The position numbers and the translations under genes were made by a program. From contig BPJP01000015.1 in NCBI GenBank assembly GCA_026004675.1, forward strand, positions 1-60,656: a DNA stretch of 60,656 nt. The letters are read 5' to 3'. The notes under the pieces were generated by a model, which saw only the letters and a list, made by a program, of their open reading frames with translations, did no database searches and had not been told where the DNA came from. The DNA is from Gemmatales bacterium. Its GTDB lineage: Bacteria > Planctomycetota > Planctomycetia > Gemmatales > Gemmataceae. Shown piece after piece: positions 1 through 7,197 of the stretch (its first letter is position 1; every line of letters starts with the position of its first letter).

Positions 1-61
1 AAACTCGTTTGACCATCAGGCGAGGGAAGGGACAGGCACTAGCTACTTGGAAGGACAAAAA

Positions 62-475
62 ATGAACGGCTACAAAGCTTACCAAAGACAGGCATATGTG
101 GGCATGACGCGGATCGATCTGGTCCTGGCCGTCTGCGACAAGATCATCGAACGCATGGACAACATGATCGAAGCTCAACAGGCGAATGAAACGGCTCAAG
201 CCAAACTTCTTTCCTTGCGCGTGCGGACGATGGTCGCCGGCCTGGCATCGGGCGTCAACACGGAAGCCAGCGAACCGGCGTTCCATCTCGTCCGGCTTTA
301 CGAATACGTGCTCCACTGTCTTGAAAAAATGGAACCCGCTGCGATCGCCTCTGCCAAAGAGGTGATGCAAGTCATTCGCGATACGTTCGAACAACTTCGC
401 CCGACCGCCAGCATGATGCAACGCACGGGGCAAATACCCTGCATGGAAGGTTTGCTGGATGCGAAGATTGCGTAG
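62..475 (+). CDS. fliS: Flagellar export chaperone FliS
   Basis: FliS binds the C-terminal tail of flagellin in the cytosol, keeping it unpolymerised until export by the flagellar type III system. The 137-residue product has the family's usual size and mostly helical make-up, with the typical opening (YKAYQRQAYVGMTRIDLVLA, a variant of the Y-x-x-x-x-V...T/S..L(I/V)..LYD start) followed by a helix-rich core. I chose the ATG at 62 over a TTG at 47 because GGAAGGA sits just upstream of it. The preceding bases (AAACTCGTTTGA) could be the last codons and stop of a gene running into the window, plausibly fliD, which often precedes fliS. The flagellar context of the next five genes supports the call. 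The LYD motif typical of FliS is replaced by AVCD. Confidence 0.82.
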   Translation: MNGYKAYQRQAYVGMTRIDLVLAVCDKIIERMDNMIEAQQANETAQAKLLSLRVRTMVAGLASGVNTEASEPAFHLVRLYEYVLHCLEKMEPAAIASAKEVMQVIRDTFEQLRPTASMMQRTGQIPCMEGLLDAKIA

Positions 476-684
476 GTTCGGAAAGAAACGAGAAGGAATA
501 ATTTTCTTGTCGTACGGCAAAAACTTTCCGCACTTGTTTTTTCACCTAGAGCGATGCAACACTTCGTATTGTTCGTAAGCCGGTTCGCTATCGCCTTTTG
601 CGTAATTTGCTCCAACAGCCGGGAGTCTCGGCATCGGAATTGCTCTCTAGCTTTGGCAGTTTGTCGCCAGGGAGGGTCGTTTCC

Positions 685-1425
685 ATGATTCGGGGGCTTT
701 ACAGCGCTGCTACCGGCATGAACGCCGGCTCGTTGCGCCAGGATGTGATTGCGGAGAATCTTGCCCATTACAACGTGCCGGGGTATCGGCAACAAGACGT
801 GGTGTTCGAAAGTTTTCAAACCTTTCTGAATAACGCACTTTCGCCTACTCTGGATGGCGGGCTGCTTGGAACGACGCCTGCTCAAGTATTCTTCAACTTT
901 ACGCCCGGTCCGCTGAAATTCACGGGGAACCCACTCGATCTGGCAGCGGTGAATGATGCGTTCTTCGTGTTGGAAGGTCGAGGTCAACCGGTCTTCACGC
1001 GCGACGGCGCCTTTCAGATCAATGCCGCGGGAGAAATCGTCAACGCCTCGGGATTGCGAGTGCTCGGTGACGGCGGTCCGATCGTCATTCCCCAAGGAAC
1101 CCGGCAAATTCAAGTGAGTGCCGACGGCTTCGTCTTCGCCGATGGTCAGCAAATCGGCCGGTTGCAATTGGAGATCATCGAAAATCCAGCCGTGTTGCAG
1201 CGGATCGGACCGGCTCTGTTTACGGGACCGCCTCCGAATAATCCGCCGGCAGCAGGAACGACAGTAGTGGAACAAGGGTTCCGCGAAGAATCGAATGTCG
1301 AGCCGGTGTCCGAGATGGCCTCGATGATCGCTACGCTACGGTTTTACGACGCCAGCGAGCGTGCGTTGCGTTCGATCTCCGACGCGATCCGCTTGCAGAC
1401 ACAACCTGGGCAGAACGCGCTCTAA
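685..1425 (+). CDS. flgF: Flagellar basal-body rod protein, FlgF/FlgG family (FlgF-like)
   Basis: This is an axial rod component exported by the flagellar type III apparatus. The 246-residue protein begins MIRGLYSAATGMNAGSLRQD, the conserved N-terminal rod-protein helix, has the central FlgF/G/E D1 region (DAFFVLEGRGQPVFTRDGAF) and ends with the C-terminal rod helix (EESNVEPVSEMASMIATLRF). The ATG at 685 follows GGGAGG with good spacing; the open frame extends back to 598 but that part has no similarity. It is shorter and more divergent than the next gene (flgG), so by position and order it fits FlgF, the proximal rod protein, though the two families overlap. It is co-directional with flgG, flgA, flgH and flgJ and probably opens that transcription unit after a 209-base gap from fliS in which I see no clear terminator. 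Confidence 0.85.
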   Translation: MIRGLYSAATGMNAGSLRQDVIAENLAHYNVPGYRQQDVVFESFQTFLNNALSPTLDGGLLGTTPAQVFFNFTPGPLKFTGNPLDLAAVNDAFFVLEGRGQPVFTRDGAFQINAAGEIVNASGLRVLGDGGPIVIPQGTRQIQVSADGFVFADGQQIGRLQLEIIENPAVLQRIGPALFTGPPPNNPPAAGTTVVEQGFREESNVEPVSEMASMIATLRFYDASERALRSISDAIRLQTQPGQNAL

Positions 1426-1479
1426 TGGTGGCGGCTGTTTCCTGGTGAACTGAGTGACCAAAAAAGGAAAAATTCACCG

Positions 1480-2274
1480 ATGATCCGAGCTTTGAGCAGT
1501 GCGGCAACGGGAATGATTGCCCAGCAGTTTCTCGTCGACAACACCGCCAACAATCTCGCCAATGTCAACACGACCGGTTTCAAGCGAAGCAAGGTCGACT
1601 TTCAAGACCTCGTGTTTTCGACATTGCGTGCTCCGGGATCCGAGGTCGTCGCCGGGATCGAAGTACCGACCGGCTTGCAGATTGGCAACGGGGTCCGCGT
1701 CGCCGGCAACACAGGCATTTTCACGCAAGGGCCTTTGGAAAACACCGGAAATGCCCTCGACATTGCGATCGAAGGAGAAGGCTTTTTCCAGGTTACGGCA
1801 CCCGACGGCTCGATTCGTTATACCCGCGATGGCTCGTTCCGGTTGAATGCCACCGGGCAAATCGTCAACGCCGACGGTTTCCTCCTGGAACCAGCGCTGA
1901 CGGTGCCTACCGATACGATAGCCATCACGATTGCTCCTGACGGCACGGTCTCCGTCGTAACCGGTTCGGCGCCGACCACAACGACAACGGTCGGCACAAT
2001 CACGCTGGCTCGTTTCGTCAATCCGGCGGGCCTCAGCCGGGAAGGTCGAAACCTGTTCCGTGAAACGGCCGCCTCGGGCGCCCCAGTGCTCAACCAGCCC
2101 GGTCAGGAAGGTACCGGTTTATTGCAACAAGGATTTTTGGAAAGGTCGAATGTCGAAGTGGTTCAGGAACTGGTCAACTTGATTCTGGCGCAGCGGGCCT
2201 ATGAGTTCAACGCCCGAGCCATTCGGGTTTCGGACAGCATGCTGGCGACGGCCAATGATTTGGTTCGCCAGTAA
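1480..2274 (+). CDS. flgG: Flagellar distal rod protein FlgG
   Basis: FlgG forms the distal rod that crosses the peptidoglycan and passes through the P and L rings. The 264-residue product has the family's usual length and all hallmarks: MIRALSSAATGMIAQQ at the N-terminus, the NLANVNTTGFKRS motif, the FQDLVF segment, the central EGEGFFQV...YTRDGSFRLN region, and the C-terminal LLQQGFLERSNVEVVQELVN segment with QRAYEFNARAI. A short repeated TTTT/VTG stretch near residues 160-175 is a minor oddity of the surface domain. The start is fixed by the conserved MIRAL and lies 54 bases after the previous gene. The five genes flgF-G-A-H-J have short gaps and one direction, consistent with an operon. 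Confidence 0.95.
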   Translation: MIRALSSAATGMIAQQFLVDNTANNLANVNTTGFKRSKVDFQDLVFSTLRAPGSEVVAGIEVPTGLQIGNGVRVAGNTGIFTQGPLENTGNALDIAIEGEGFFQVTAPDGSIRYTRDGSFRLNATGQIVNADGFLLEPALTVPTDTIAITIAPDGTVSVVTGSAPTTTTTVGTITLARFVNPAGLSREGRNLFRETAASGAPVLNQPGQEGTGLLQQGFLERSNVEVVQELVNLILAQRAYEFNARAIRVSDSMLATANDLVRQ

Positions 2275-2292
2275 GCGCAGGATGCAAAAGCC

Positions 2293-3282
2293 ATGTACGG
2301 ATGCAGGGCCATTTTCGCAGGGATGCTGTTGCTGCTTGCGGCAACCAGTCGAAGTGTTGGCGTCGAAGCTGCGCCGGTTGCCGTCGAGATTTTGCCGGAG
2401 GTCACGATTCCAGGCAGGCGTGTCCTGGTTGCCGACATCGCCCGCCTGACGGGCGGCACTGCCAATATCCGCCGACGAATGGCCTCCCTCGACCTCGGCA
2501 TGATGTCGTCGTCACCGACCACGATACCACGCACCCAGGTGTTCTACCGATTGCTGTTAGCGGGTTTTTCCCCGGATACCTTTCGGCTGGGCGGAGCCGA
2601 ATCGACGCTCGTTCGCCCCTGGCGCGACAGGCTCAGTCAAGAAACGATCGCGGAAGCAGCCCGCCAGCATTTGCTCAACCGCATCCCCTGGTCGCGCAAA
2701 GAGGTCGTCGTCCGCCTGATGCAGCCGGTCTATTTCCATGTGCCGGTCCCGCCCAAACAGATCGTCACTTTGCAAGCCGAGTTGGCGCCGGACAGCAATC
2801 TTGTCGGCGTTGTCCGCGTGGATGTAAGCGTCTATGTCGACGGCAAGCCTCAGCCTCCGATTCCGGTGGTGTTCAACGTACGGCTTTACCAGCGCGTGGC
2901 GGTTGCTGTCGCCCGGATCGACCCAGGGCAACGCATCGATGCGAACAAGGTTTACGTTGACAGGAGACTGACGGAAGAAGGTCGAGAAACTCTTGCCGAC
3001 CCCGATGCTGTGATTGGACGTCGAGCCAAACGCACGATTCGGCCAGGGCACGTGATCACTGTCGCCGACTTGTCGGCTCCCAGCGACGATGCTCCGATCG
3101 CTGTCAAACGGATGGACCTGGTGAAGGCGATCGCCCGTGTCGGCTACCTCCAAGTTTCCACATTGGCGACGGCTCTTCAAGATGGCCGGGTTGGCGATAT
3201 CATTCGCGTCCGCAACAACGGCTCCAAAAAAATCGTTTCGGCACGTGTCGTGGATCGCGGGCTGGTTGAGGTCGATTATTAA
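2293..3282 (+). CDS. flgA: Flagellar P-ring assembly chaperone FlgA
   Basis: FlgA is a periplasmic chaperone needed for polymerising FlgI into the P ring. The 329-residue protein begins with a hydrophobic signal-like segment (CRAIFAGMLLLLAATSRSVG) and ends in the SAF-type FlgA domain: paired stretches RVAVAVARIDPGQRID and IGRRAKRTIRPGHVI, then a C-terminal half with KRMDLVKAIARVG and DGRVGDIIRVRNNGSKK, matching the family closing pattern. At 329 residues it is longer than enterobacterial FlgA (about 220), which is common outside Proteobacteria. It lies 18 bases after flgG. No flgI follows in this cluster, so its usual client is encoded elsewhere or absent; see the findings. Confidence 0.9.
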   Translation: MYGCRAIFAGMLLLLAATSRSVGVEAAPVAVEILPEVTIPGRRVLVADIARLTGGTANIRRRMASLDLGMMSSSPTTIPRTQVFYRLLLAGFSPDTFRLGGAESTLVRPWRDRLSQETIAEAARQHLLNRIPWSRKEVVVRLMQPVYFHVPVPPKQIVTLQAELAPDSNLVGVVRVDVSVYVDGKPQPPIPVVFNVRLYQRVAVAVARIDPGQRIDANKVYVDRRLTEEGRETLADPDAVIGRRAKRTIRPGHVITVADLSAPSDDAPIAVKRMDLVKAIARVGYLQVSTLATALQDGRVGDIIRVRNNGSKKIVSARVVDRGLVEVDY

Positions 3283-3320
3283 AAGCACCAACGATGTTTG
3301 CCTTGACAGGGAGGTTCACA

Positions 3321-3947
3321 ATGAACAGGCAGCGTGGTTTGATGTTATTGGTGATGCTTGCCGGCTTTTGGACCATCGAATCATCGCAGGCTGATTCGAT
3401 CTGGGAACGGCGCGACTGGCGCACGAGTCATGTCTTCAACGATAATCGCGCCCGCCGCGTCGGCGATATTCTGACGATCGTCATTCGCGAAACGACGGTT
3501 TTCGACGGCAAAGAAGACCGCAAATTGAAAAAACAAACGAAATTGTCCGCTTTTTGGAACCTGATGGCGAACACCGCTGCCGGCGGTACCGAACGTTCGT
3601 TCGACGGCACCTTCGACACGCAATCCAACTCGCTAAGGCAATTCGACGGCAAAGCCGACTATAAGAGCAACCGCGTCTTGACGGACCGAATCACTGTCAA
3701 AGTCGTCGGCGTCATGAACAACGGCAATCTCATCATCGAGGGGTTCCGCACGAGAAACATTGCCGGTGAACGCAAAGTGATGCACGTCCGAGGCATCGTC
3801 CGACCGATTGATATCGGCGCCGACAACGTCGTCGAGTCGCAGTTTATCGGCAACCTCATGATCAGCTACGTCGGCAGGGGTAGCGAGACGGTTTATTTGC
3901 GGCCGGGATGGCTCGGCAGATTGATGCATTTCTTCTGGCCCTACTAA
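3321..3947 (+). CDS. flgH: Flagellar L-ring protein FlgH, without lipobox cysteine
   Basis: FlgH forms the L ring in the outer membrane around the flagellar rod. The 208-residue protein contains the family core: IWERRDWRTSHVFNDNRARR, then VGDILTIVIRETT, and the later ITVKVVGVMNNGNLIIEG and IRPIDI-like segment (VRPIDIGADNVVESQFIGN). The ATG at 3321 follows GGGAGG; an in-frame ATG at 3294 lacks this spacing. FlgH is classically a lipoprotein, but this product has a signal-like N-terminus ending near AGFWTIESSQADS and contains no cysteine at all, so it cannot be lipidated in the classical way. It sits 38 bases downstream of flgA and 24 upstream of flgJ. Confidence 0.92.
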   Translation: MNRQRGLMLLVMLAGFWTIESSQADSIWERRDWRTSHVFNDNRARRVGDILTIVIRETTVFDGKEDRKLKKQTKLSAFWNLMANTAAGGTERSFDGTFDTQSNSLRQFDGKADYKSNRVLTDRITVKVVGVMNNGNLIIEGFRTRNIAGERKVMHVRGIVRPIDIGADNVVESQFIGNLMISYVGRGSETVYLRPGWLGRLMHFFWPY

Positions 3948-3971
3948 CGCTGGGAGAGAGGAGGCGATCCG

Positions 3972-4340
3972 ATGATGAATTTCCTTGGAATGGTGCCGAA
4001 TCCCCTGACCGGGATTCCCCAAGTTCTTTCGCTGGCGGCCGAAGCCGCCAACCCGAGAGAACAGCTGCTCAAAGACCAGGTCGCCGAGGACTTTGAAGGA
4101 ACATTCCTGTCTCTATTGTTCAAAGAGATGCGGCAAACGCTCGAGGAAGGCACCTTGTTTGCTGACGACAAAAGCGATGTTCTCGGCGGTATGTTCGATA
4201 TTTTCATGGGCCAACATCTCGCAGCGGCTGGAGGTCTAGGCATCGCTGCGATGGTAAGACGATACCTGACCGAATTGCCGACGCCCTCTGCTGTTCCAGC
4301 AGCCAAGAAGCTGCAAATCAAATCGGCAAGCGATGTTTGA
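3972..4340 (+). CDS. flgJ: Rod-binding protein, FlgJ N-terminal domain
   Basis: The 122-residue product corresponds to the FlgJ N-terminal rod-capping domain only; the peptidoglycan hydrolase domain of enterobacterial FlgJ is absent, as in many non-enteric bacteria. The diagnostic segment is LLKDQVAEDFEGTFLSLLFK followed by EMRQTLEEG and MFDIFMGQHLAAAGGLGIA, equivalent to the family (A)..FE..F...LLK.M.....-....D.....A..GGIGLA pattern. Two adjacent ATG codons (3972, 3975) are possible starts, preceded by GGGAGAGAGG. It is the last gene of the flagellar run; the next gene is on the opposite strand with a terminator for that strand in between. Confidence 0.88.
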   Translation: MMNFLGMVPNPLTGIPQVLSLAAEAANPREQLLKDQVAEDFEGTFLSLLFKEMRQTLEEGTLFADDKSDVLGGMFDIFMGQHLAAAGGLGIAAMVRRYLTELPTPSAVPAAKKLQIKSASDV

Positions 4341-4442
4341 AGCTGAAAATGCACGGCGTGCACCGCTCCGTCGCCTTGCGATTTTGGTCATCCCGACTCG
4401 GAGAGGGCTTGCCCCGCAATACTCACGACATGCCTGGCAAAC

Positions 4443-4477
4443 AAAAACGAGGCCGGGCAGGTGATGCCCAGCCTCGT
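4443..4477 (-). terminator. Rho-independent terminator of the DUF1501 gene
   Basis: Between the convergent flgJ and DUF1501 genes an inverted repeat (arms 4447-4453 and 4471-4477, ACGAGGC/GCCTCGT, continuing inward as GGGCA/TGCCC with one mismatch) encloses a small loop. Read on the minus strand the stem is followed by TTTTTGTTT. This fits an intrinsic terminator for the minus-strand gene. Confidence 0.75.
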
Positions 4478-4503
4478 GGTGAGCGGAGGAATCGCAGGCG
4501 CGA

Positions 4504-5835
4504 TTAGACAAGACCTTTGAGCGGCTTGCCTTCGGTGATCGGCATGGGCCGACCGAGATTGTCGCGAATCTGGGTAGCAGGATCGATACCCATGCCCTTG
4601 TACAGCGTGGCGAACACGTCCGCAACCGAGCACTTGTCGTCTTTGACATTTGTGCCGTCGGCGTTGGTGGAGCCATAAACCTGACCACCCTGGATAGCGC
4701 CGCCGCCGATGACGACCGACCAGCAACGTGGCCAGTGATCGCGACCGGCATTTTGATTGATGCGAGGCGTCCGGCCGAACTCGCCCATCCACACAAGAAC
4801 CGTGTCTTGCCACAGACCACGCTCTTTGAGGTCTTTGACGAGCGTACCCATACCGTTATCGAGAACCGGCAGGCGCTGGTTCTGAAGCGTGGGCAGCGTA
4901 TTGCCGTGCAGGTCCCAACCACCCAGGTTGACTTCCACAGCGGTCACGCCGGCTTCAACCAGTTTACGGGCCATCAAGCAGCCTCGACCGAAGCCGTTGT
5001 TGCCATATTCTTCGACATACTTCTGATCTTCCGCTCCGATCTCGAAAACTTTGCCGCGATCTGAAGCGACCAGATTGAACGCTTTTCCATAGATCTCAGC
5101 GTGATCTTTGGTGGCATAGCCGAGGTCTTTCATCTTTTGTTCATCGTTCGCGGCATGCGGTGCCACTCGGCTGGCGAACGAGTCTTCCACAGCATAGAAG
5201 AGACGCTGTCGGCGACGAATGCGTTCCTTCTCCGTCAAGCCGGTGCCCAAGCTTCTTGGCGGACGGATGTTGGCCGGCGGCGTCCCCGGATTCTGCAGAT
5301 TGAACGGTGCGTAAAAGGCACCCAAAAAGCCAGCACCACCACGCGAACCGCCGATCGAGATAAACGAGGGCAGATCCAGGTCCTTGTTGTAATCCCGCAT
5401 CTGGTAGGTCGCCATCGAACCGATCGACGGATAGGTTACGACGGGATTCGGAGCTCGGCTGGTGTGCATCAGCTGGGTGCCGCGATCATGGCTGCCTTCG
5501 TTGGTCGACAGCGAACGGATGATGACCAGCTCCTTCATTTGGGAGGCGACTTTGGGCAGGAACGGAGAAATCTTGATCCCTTCCGCGGCCGTGGGAACAG
5601 GCTCATAATCTTCGAAGTTGGTCGGGGCACCCGGTTTCAGGTCCCACAAGTCGATCGTGGGCGGGCCACCACTCATCCACAAGATGATGATGCTCTTGCC
5701 CTTCTTCTTCAGTTCAGGCGCCGCAGCCCGCAGGCCACTGATGAACTGGAAGCTCGGCAACGCCAGGGCCGAAAACCCAGCCGCCATGTGCTTCATGAAG
5801 TGGCGCCGACTCAGTACGTGGTTAAATCCGAACAT
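4504..5835 (-). CDS. DUF1501 family exported protein (sulfatase-like fold)
   Basis: DUF1501 proteins are abundant in planctomycetes, belong to the alkaline phosphatase/sulfatase superfamily and have no firmly assigned activity. The 443-residue product has a twin-arginine-type signal (LSRRHFMKHMAAGFSALALP), then KSIIILWMSGGPPTIDLWD, DRGTQLMHTSR, and near the C-terminus DTVLVWMGEFGRTPRIN, GRDHWPRCWSVVIGGGAIQGG and the VYGSTNADGTNVKD region, all typical of DUF1501. The ATG at 5835 follows GGGGGTG and begins just before the RR motif; an upstream extension to 5895 is not supported. In many planctomycetes a DUF1501 gene pairs with a DUF1549/DUF1553 cytochrome-like gene; none is adjacent here, so it stands alone. 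Confidence 0.93.
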   Translation of the reverse strand: MFGFNHVLSRRHFMKHMAAGFSALALPSFQFISGLRAAAPELKKKGKSIIILWMSGGPPTIDLWDLKPGAPTNFEDYEPVPTAAEGIKISPFLPKVASQMKELVIIRSLSTNEGSHDRGTQLMHTSRAPNPVVTYPSIGSMATYQMRDYNKDLDLPSFISIGGSRGGAGFLGAFYAPFNLQNPGTPPANIRPPRSLGTGLTEKERIRRRQRLFYAVEDSFASRVAPHAANDEQKMKDLGYATKDHAEIYGKAFNLVASDRGKVFEIGAEDQKYVEEYGNNGFGRGCLMARKLVEAGVTAVEVNLGGWDLHGNTLPTLQNQRLPVLDNGMGTLVKDLKERGLWQDTVLVWMGEFGRTPRINQNAGRDHWPRCWSVVIGGGAIQGGQVYGSTNADGTNVKDDKCSVADVFATLYKGMGIDPATQIRDNLGRPMPITEGKPLKGLV

Positions 5836-6047
5836 GCATTCACCCCCGCTAATAAAGGAGTTGCCCAAGCGATATGTCCCAGTGTGTTTTCTCACACTCC
5901 CGTTGTCAAGCGACTACCGCTTTTTTCTTCCGCGATAGTTGCCTATTGGACGCCCAATTCATACCCGGAGTTCCCAAAAACCAAATTTTTTTGGGACACT
6001 TTCTGCCAGAGCGCGTCTAAACCGATGTTCGCATGGCTGTCCCAACT

Positions 6048-6092
6048 TTTGCGACAAAATTAACCTCGCACAGGTCGGGCGCCTGTCGCAAA
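6048..6092. repeat. Inverted repeat in the divergent DUF1501/6146 intergenic region
   Basis: The 310-base region 5836-6145 separates two divergently transcribed genes and must hold promoters for both. Within it a perfect 9-base inverted repeat, TTTGCGACA (6048-6056) and TGTCGCAAA (6084-6092), has a centre-to-centre distance of 36 bases. It could be a split operator or part of a leader structure; no T-run follows it, so it is not a terminator. No gene is seen in the interval. Confidence 0.4.
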
Positions 6093-6145
6093 CACAAGAG
6101 GATGTCGTTAACTAAATCCAGTTCTAGCTTTACGGAGGACTCCAG

Positions 6146-6712
6146 ATGAAGCGTATCCTGACTCGCGTGTCGTTTTTTTGCCTGTCGCTTGCACTCTTTG
6201 CCAGCGGAGAAACCGTCGACGCTCAAAGCACCAAGAAGGCTCTGACCGGCCCGGAAATGAATCTTGGAGGCATGAAGTCGAAGACCTCCGGCAAGTGGAA
6301 GGCTGACAAGCCCGAGAAACCCGAACTCTATCGTTACATCATGCCCAAGTCGTTTGGTGACAAGGTGGACGCCATTCTGACCGTCGTGGAAGATCCAAGC
6401 AAGAAAAGCGCCGACGCATTGATTTCCGAGTGGAAAGCCATGTTCAAGCCGCCCAAGGGAAAAACCATCGACAGCGTCGCGAGCGTGCAGAAGGTAAAAA
6501 TCGGTAACGCCGACATCGCTTATTTTGAAGTGCACGGCACCTATCTGAAGAAAAATGCAGATGGCGAAACTCAAGAACTCCCTAATTACCGGATGTATGT
6601 CGCGCGTTTAGATACCGGCAAAAACGTCTACATCGTCAAGGCTGTCGGCCCATACAACACGATGACCTTTCACAAAATCGACTTCAAGTCGTTCCTGGCT
6701 TCGTTCAAATAG
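6146..6712 (+). CDS. Exported protein of unknown function
   Basis: I do not recognise a named family. The 188-residue product has a clear signal peptide (basic MKR, hydrophobic VSFFCLSLALFASG, cleavage near VDAQS) and a mature region of about 160 residues rich in lysine, with an alternating strand pattern (VDAILTVVEDPS, IADYFEV-like IAYFEVHGTYL, YRMYVARLDTGKNVYIVKAV) that suggests a small beta-sandwich or PsbP/Mog1-like fold; that is inference. The start follows GGAGG at good spacing. It is followed directly by a strong terminator, so it is probably a single-gene transcript. Confidence 0.75.
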   Translation: MKRILTRVSFFCLSLALFASGETVDAQSTKKALTGPEMNLGGMKSKTSGKWKADKPEKPELYRYIMPKSFGDKVDAILTVVEDPSKKSADALISEWKAMFKPPKGKTIDSVASVQKVKIGNADIAYFEVHGTYLKKNADGETQELPNYRMYVARLDTGKNVYIVKAVGPYNTMTFHKIDFKSFLASFK

Positions 6713-6742
6713 CCGTCTTGGAAAACTTGATTTGACACGTGT

Positions 6743-6780
6743 TCGGTTCCCTGTTCCAATTCAGGGAACCGATTTTTTTT
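6743..6780 (+). terminator. Rho-independent terminator
   Basis: An 11-bp perfect stem (6743-6753 with 6762-6772, core CGGTTCCCTG/CAGGGAACCG), an 8-base loop and eight consecutive T residues (6773-6780) form a textbook intrinsic terminator 31 bases after the stop of the preceding gene. It excludes the ATG at 6739 as the start of the next gene. Confidence 0.95.
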
Positions 6781-6789
6781 GGTGAACCG

Positions 6790-7104
6790 ATGCGAGCGAA
6801 ATGCGTTCCCTACCTGGCACTGGTGTTTGCGTTTCTGATGATCCCTGCTGGCGGCAGTGCTGACCAGCCGGCCGATTTTGTCGGCCTGACCGCCGATCGT
6901 TTGCGAGCGAAACTTGGTCCGCCCCATCGAATGGCCAGACAAATTCTGTATCGGCGCGTGCTGGAAATGTGGGTCTACACCAAACCCCAGCCGCTCTGGA
7001 TCGAACTGGAGCATATCCGCGGGCATCCGATGCGCGTCAGGCGTGTTTACCACAAGACTCCGGAAAAACCGCCGGCGCCCAGGAATCGCCGCGATAAGAG
7101 TTGA
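6790..7104 (+). CDS. Small exported protein of unknown function
   Basis: The 104-residue product starts at 6790, just after the terminator. It has a hydrophobic signal (MRAKCVPYLALVFAFLMIPA, cleavage near GGSADQ), a short helix (FVGLTADRLRAKLGPP, reminiscent of the opening of SmpA/OmlA-type outer-membrane assembly proteins, where a helix ends in xLGxP), and strand-like segments (ARQILYRRVLEMWVYTKPQP). The SmpA/OmlA comparison is an inference from the LxxxLGPP pattern followed by a W.Y segment. It runs almost into the next gene and may be co-transcribed with it. Confidence 0.6.
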   Translation: MRAKCVPYLALVFAFLMIPAGGSADQPADFVGLTADRLRAKLGPPHRMARQILYRRVLEMWVYTKPQPLWIELEHIRGHPMRVRRVYHKTPEKPPAPRNRRDKS

Positions 7105-7197
7105 TACGTGTCTTCCACTTCACGCGTCGCCCTGTGGGTGAACAGGCACGATTTGGTAAAGGCACCTCGAGAGCGTTTCACCGCCAAGGTTTGCAGC

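Noticed and set aside
5101..6063. Long open frame on the plus strand inside the DUF1501 gene
   Set aside because: It is the shadow of a well-conserved minus-strand gene, with no matching family or start.
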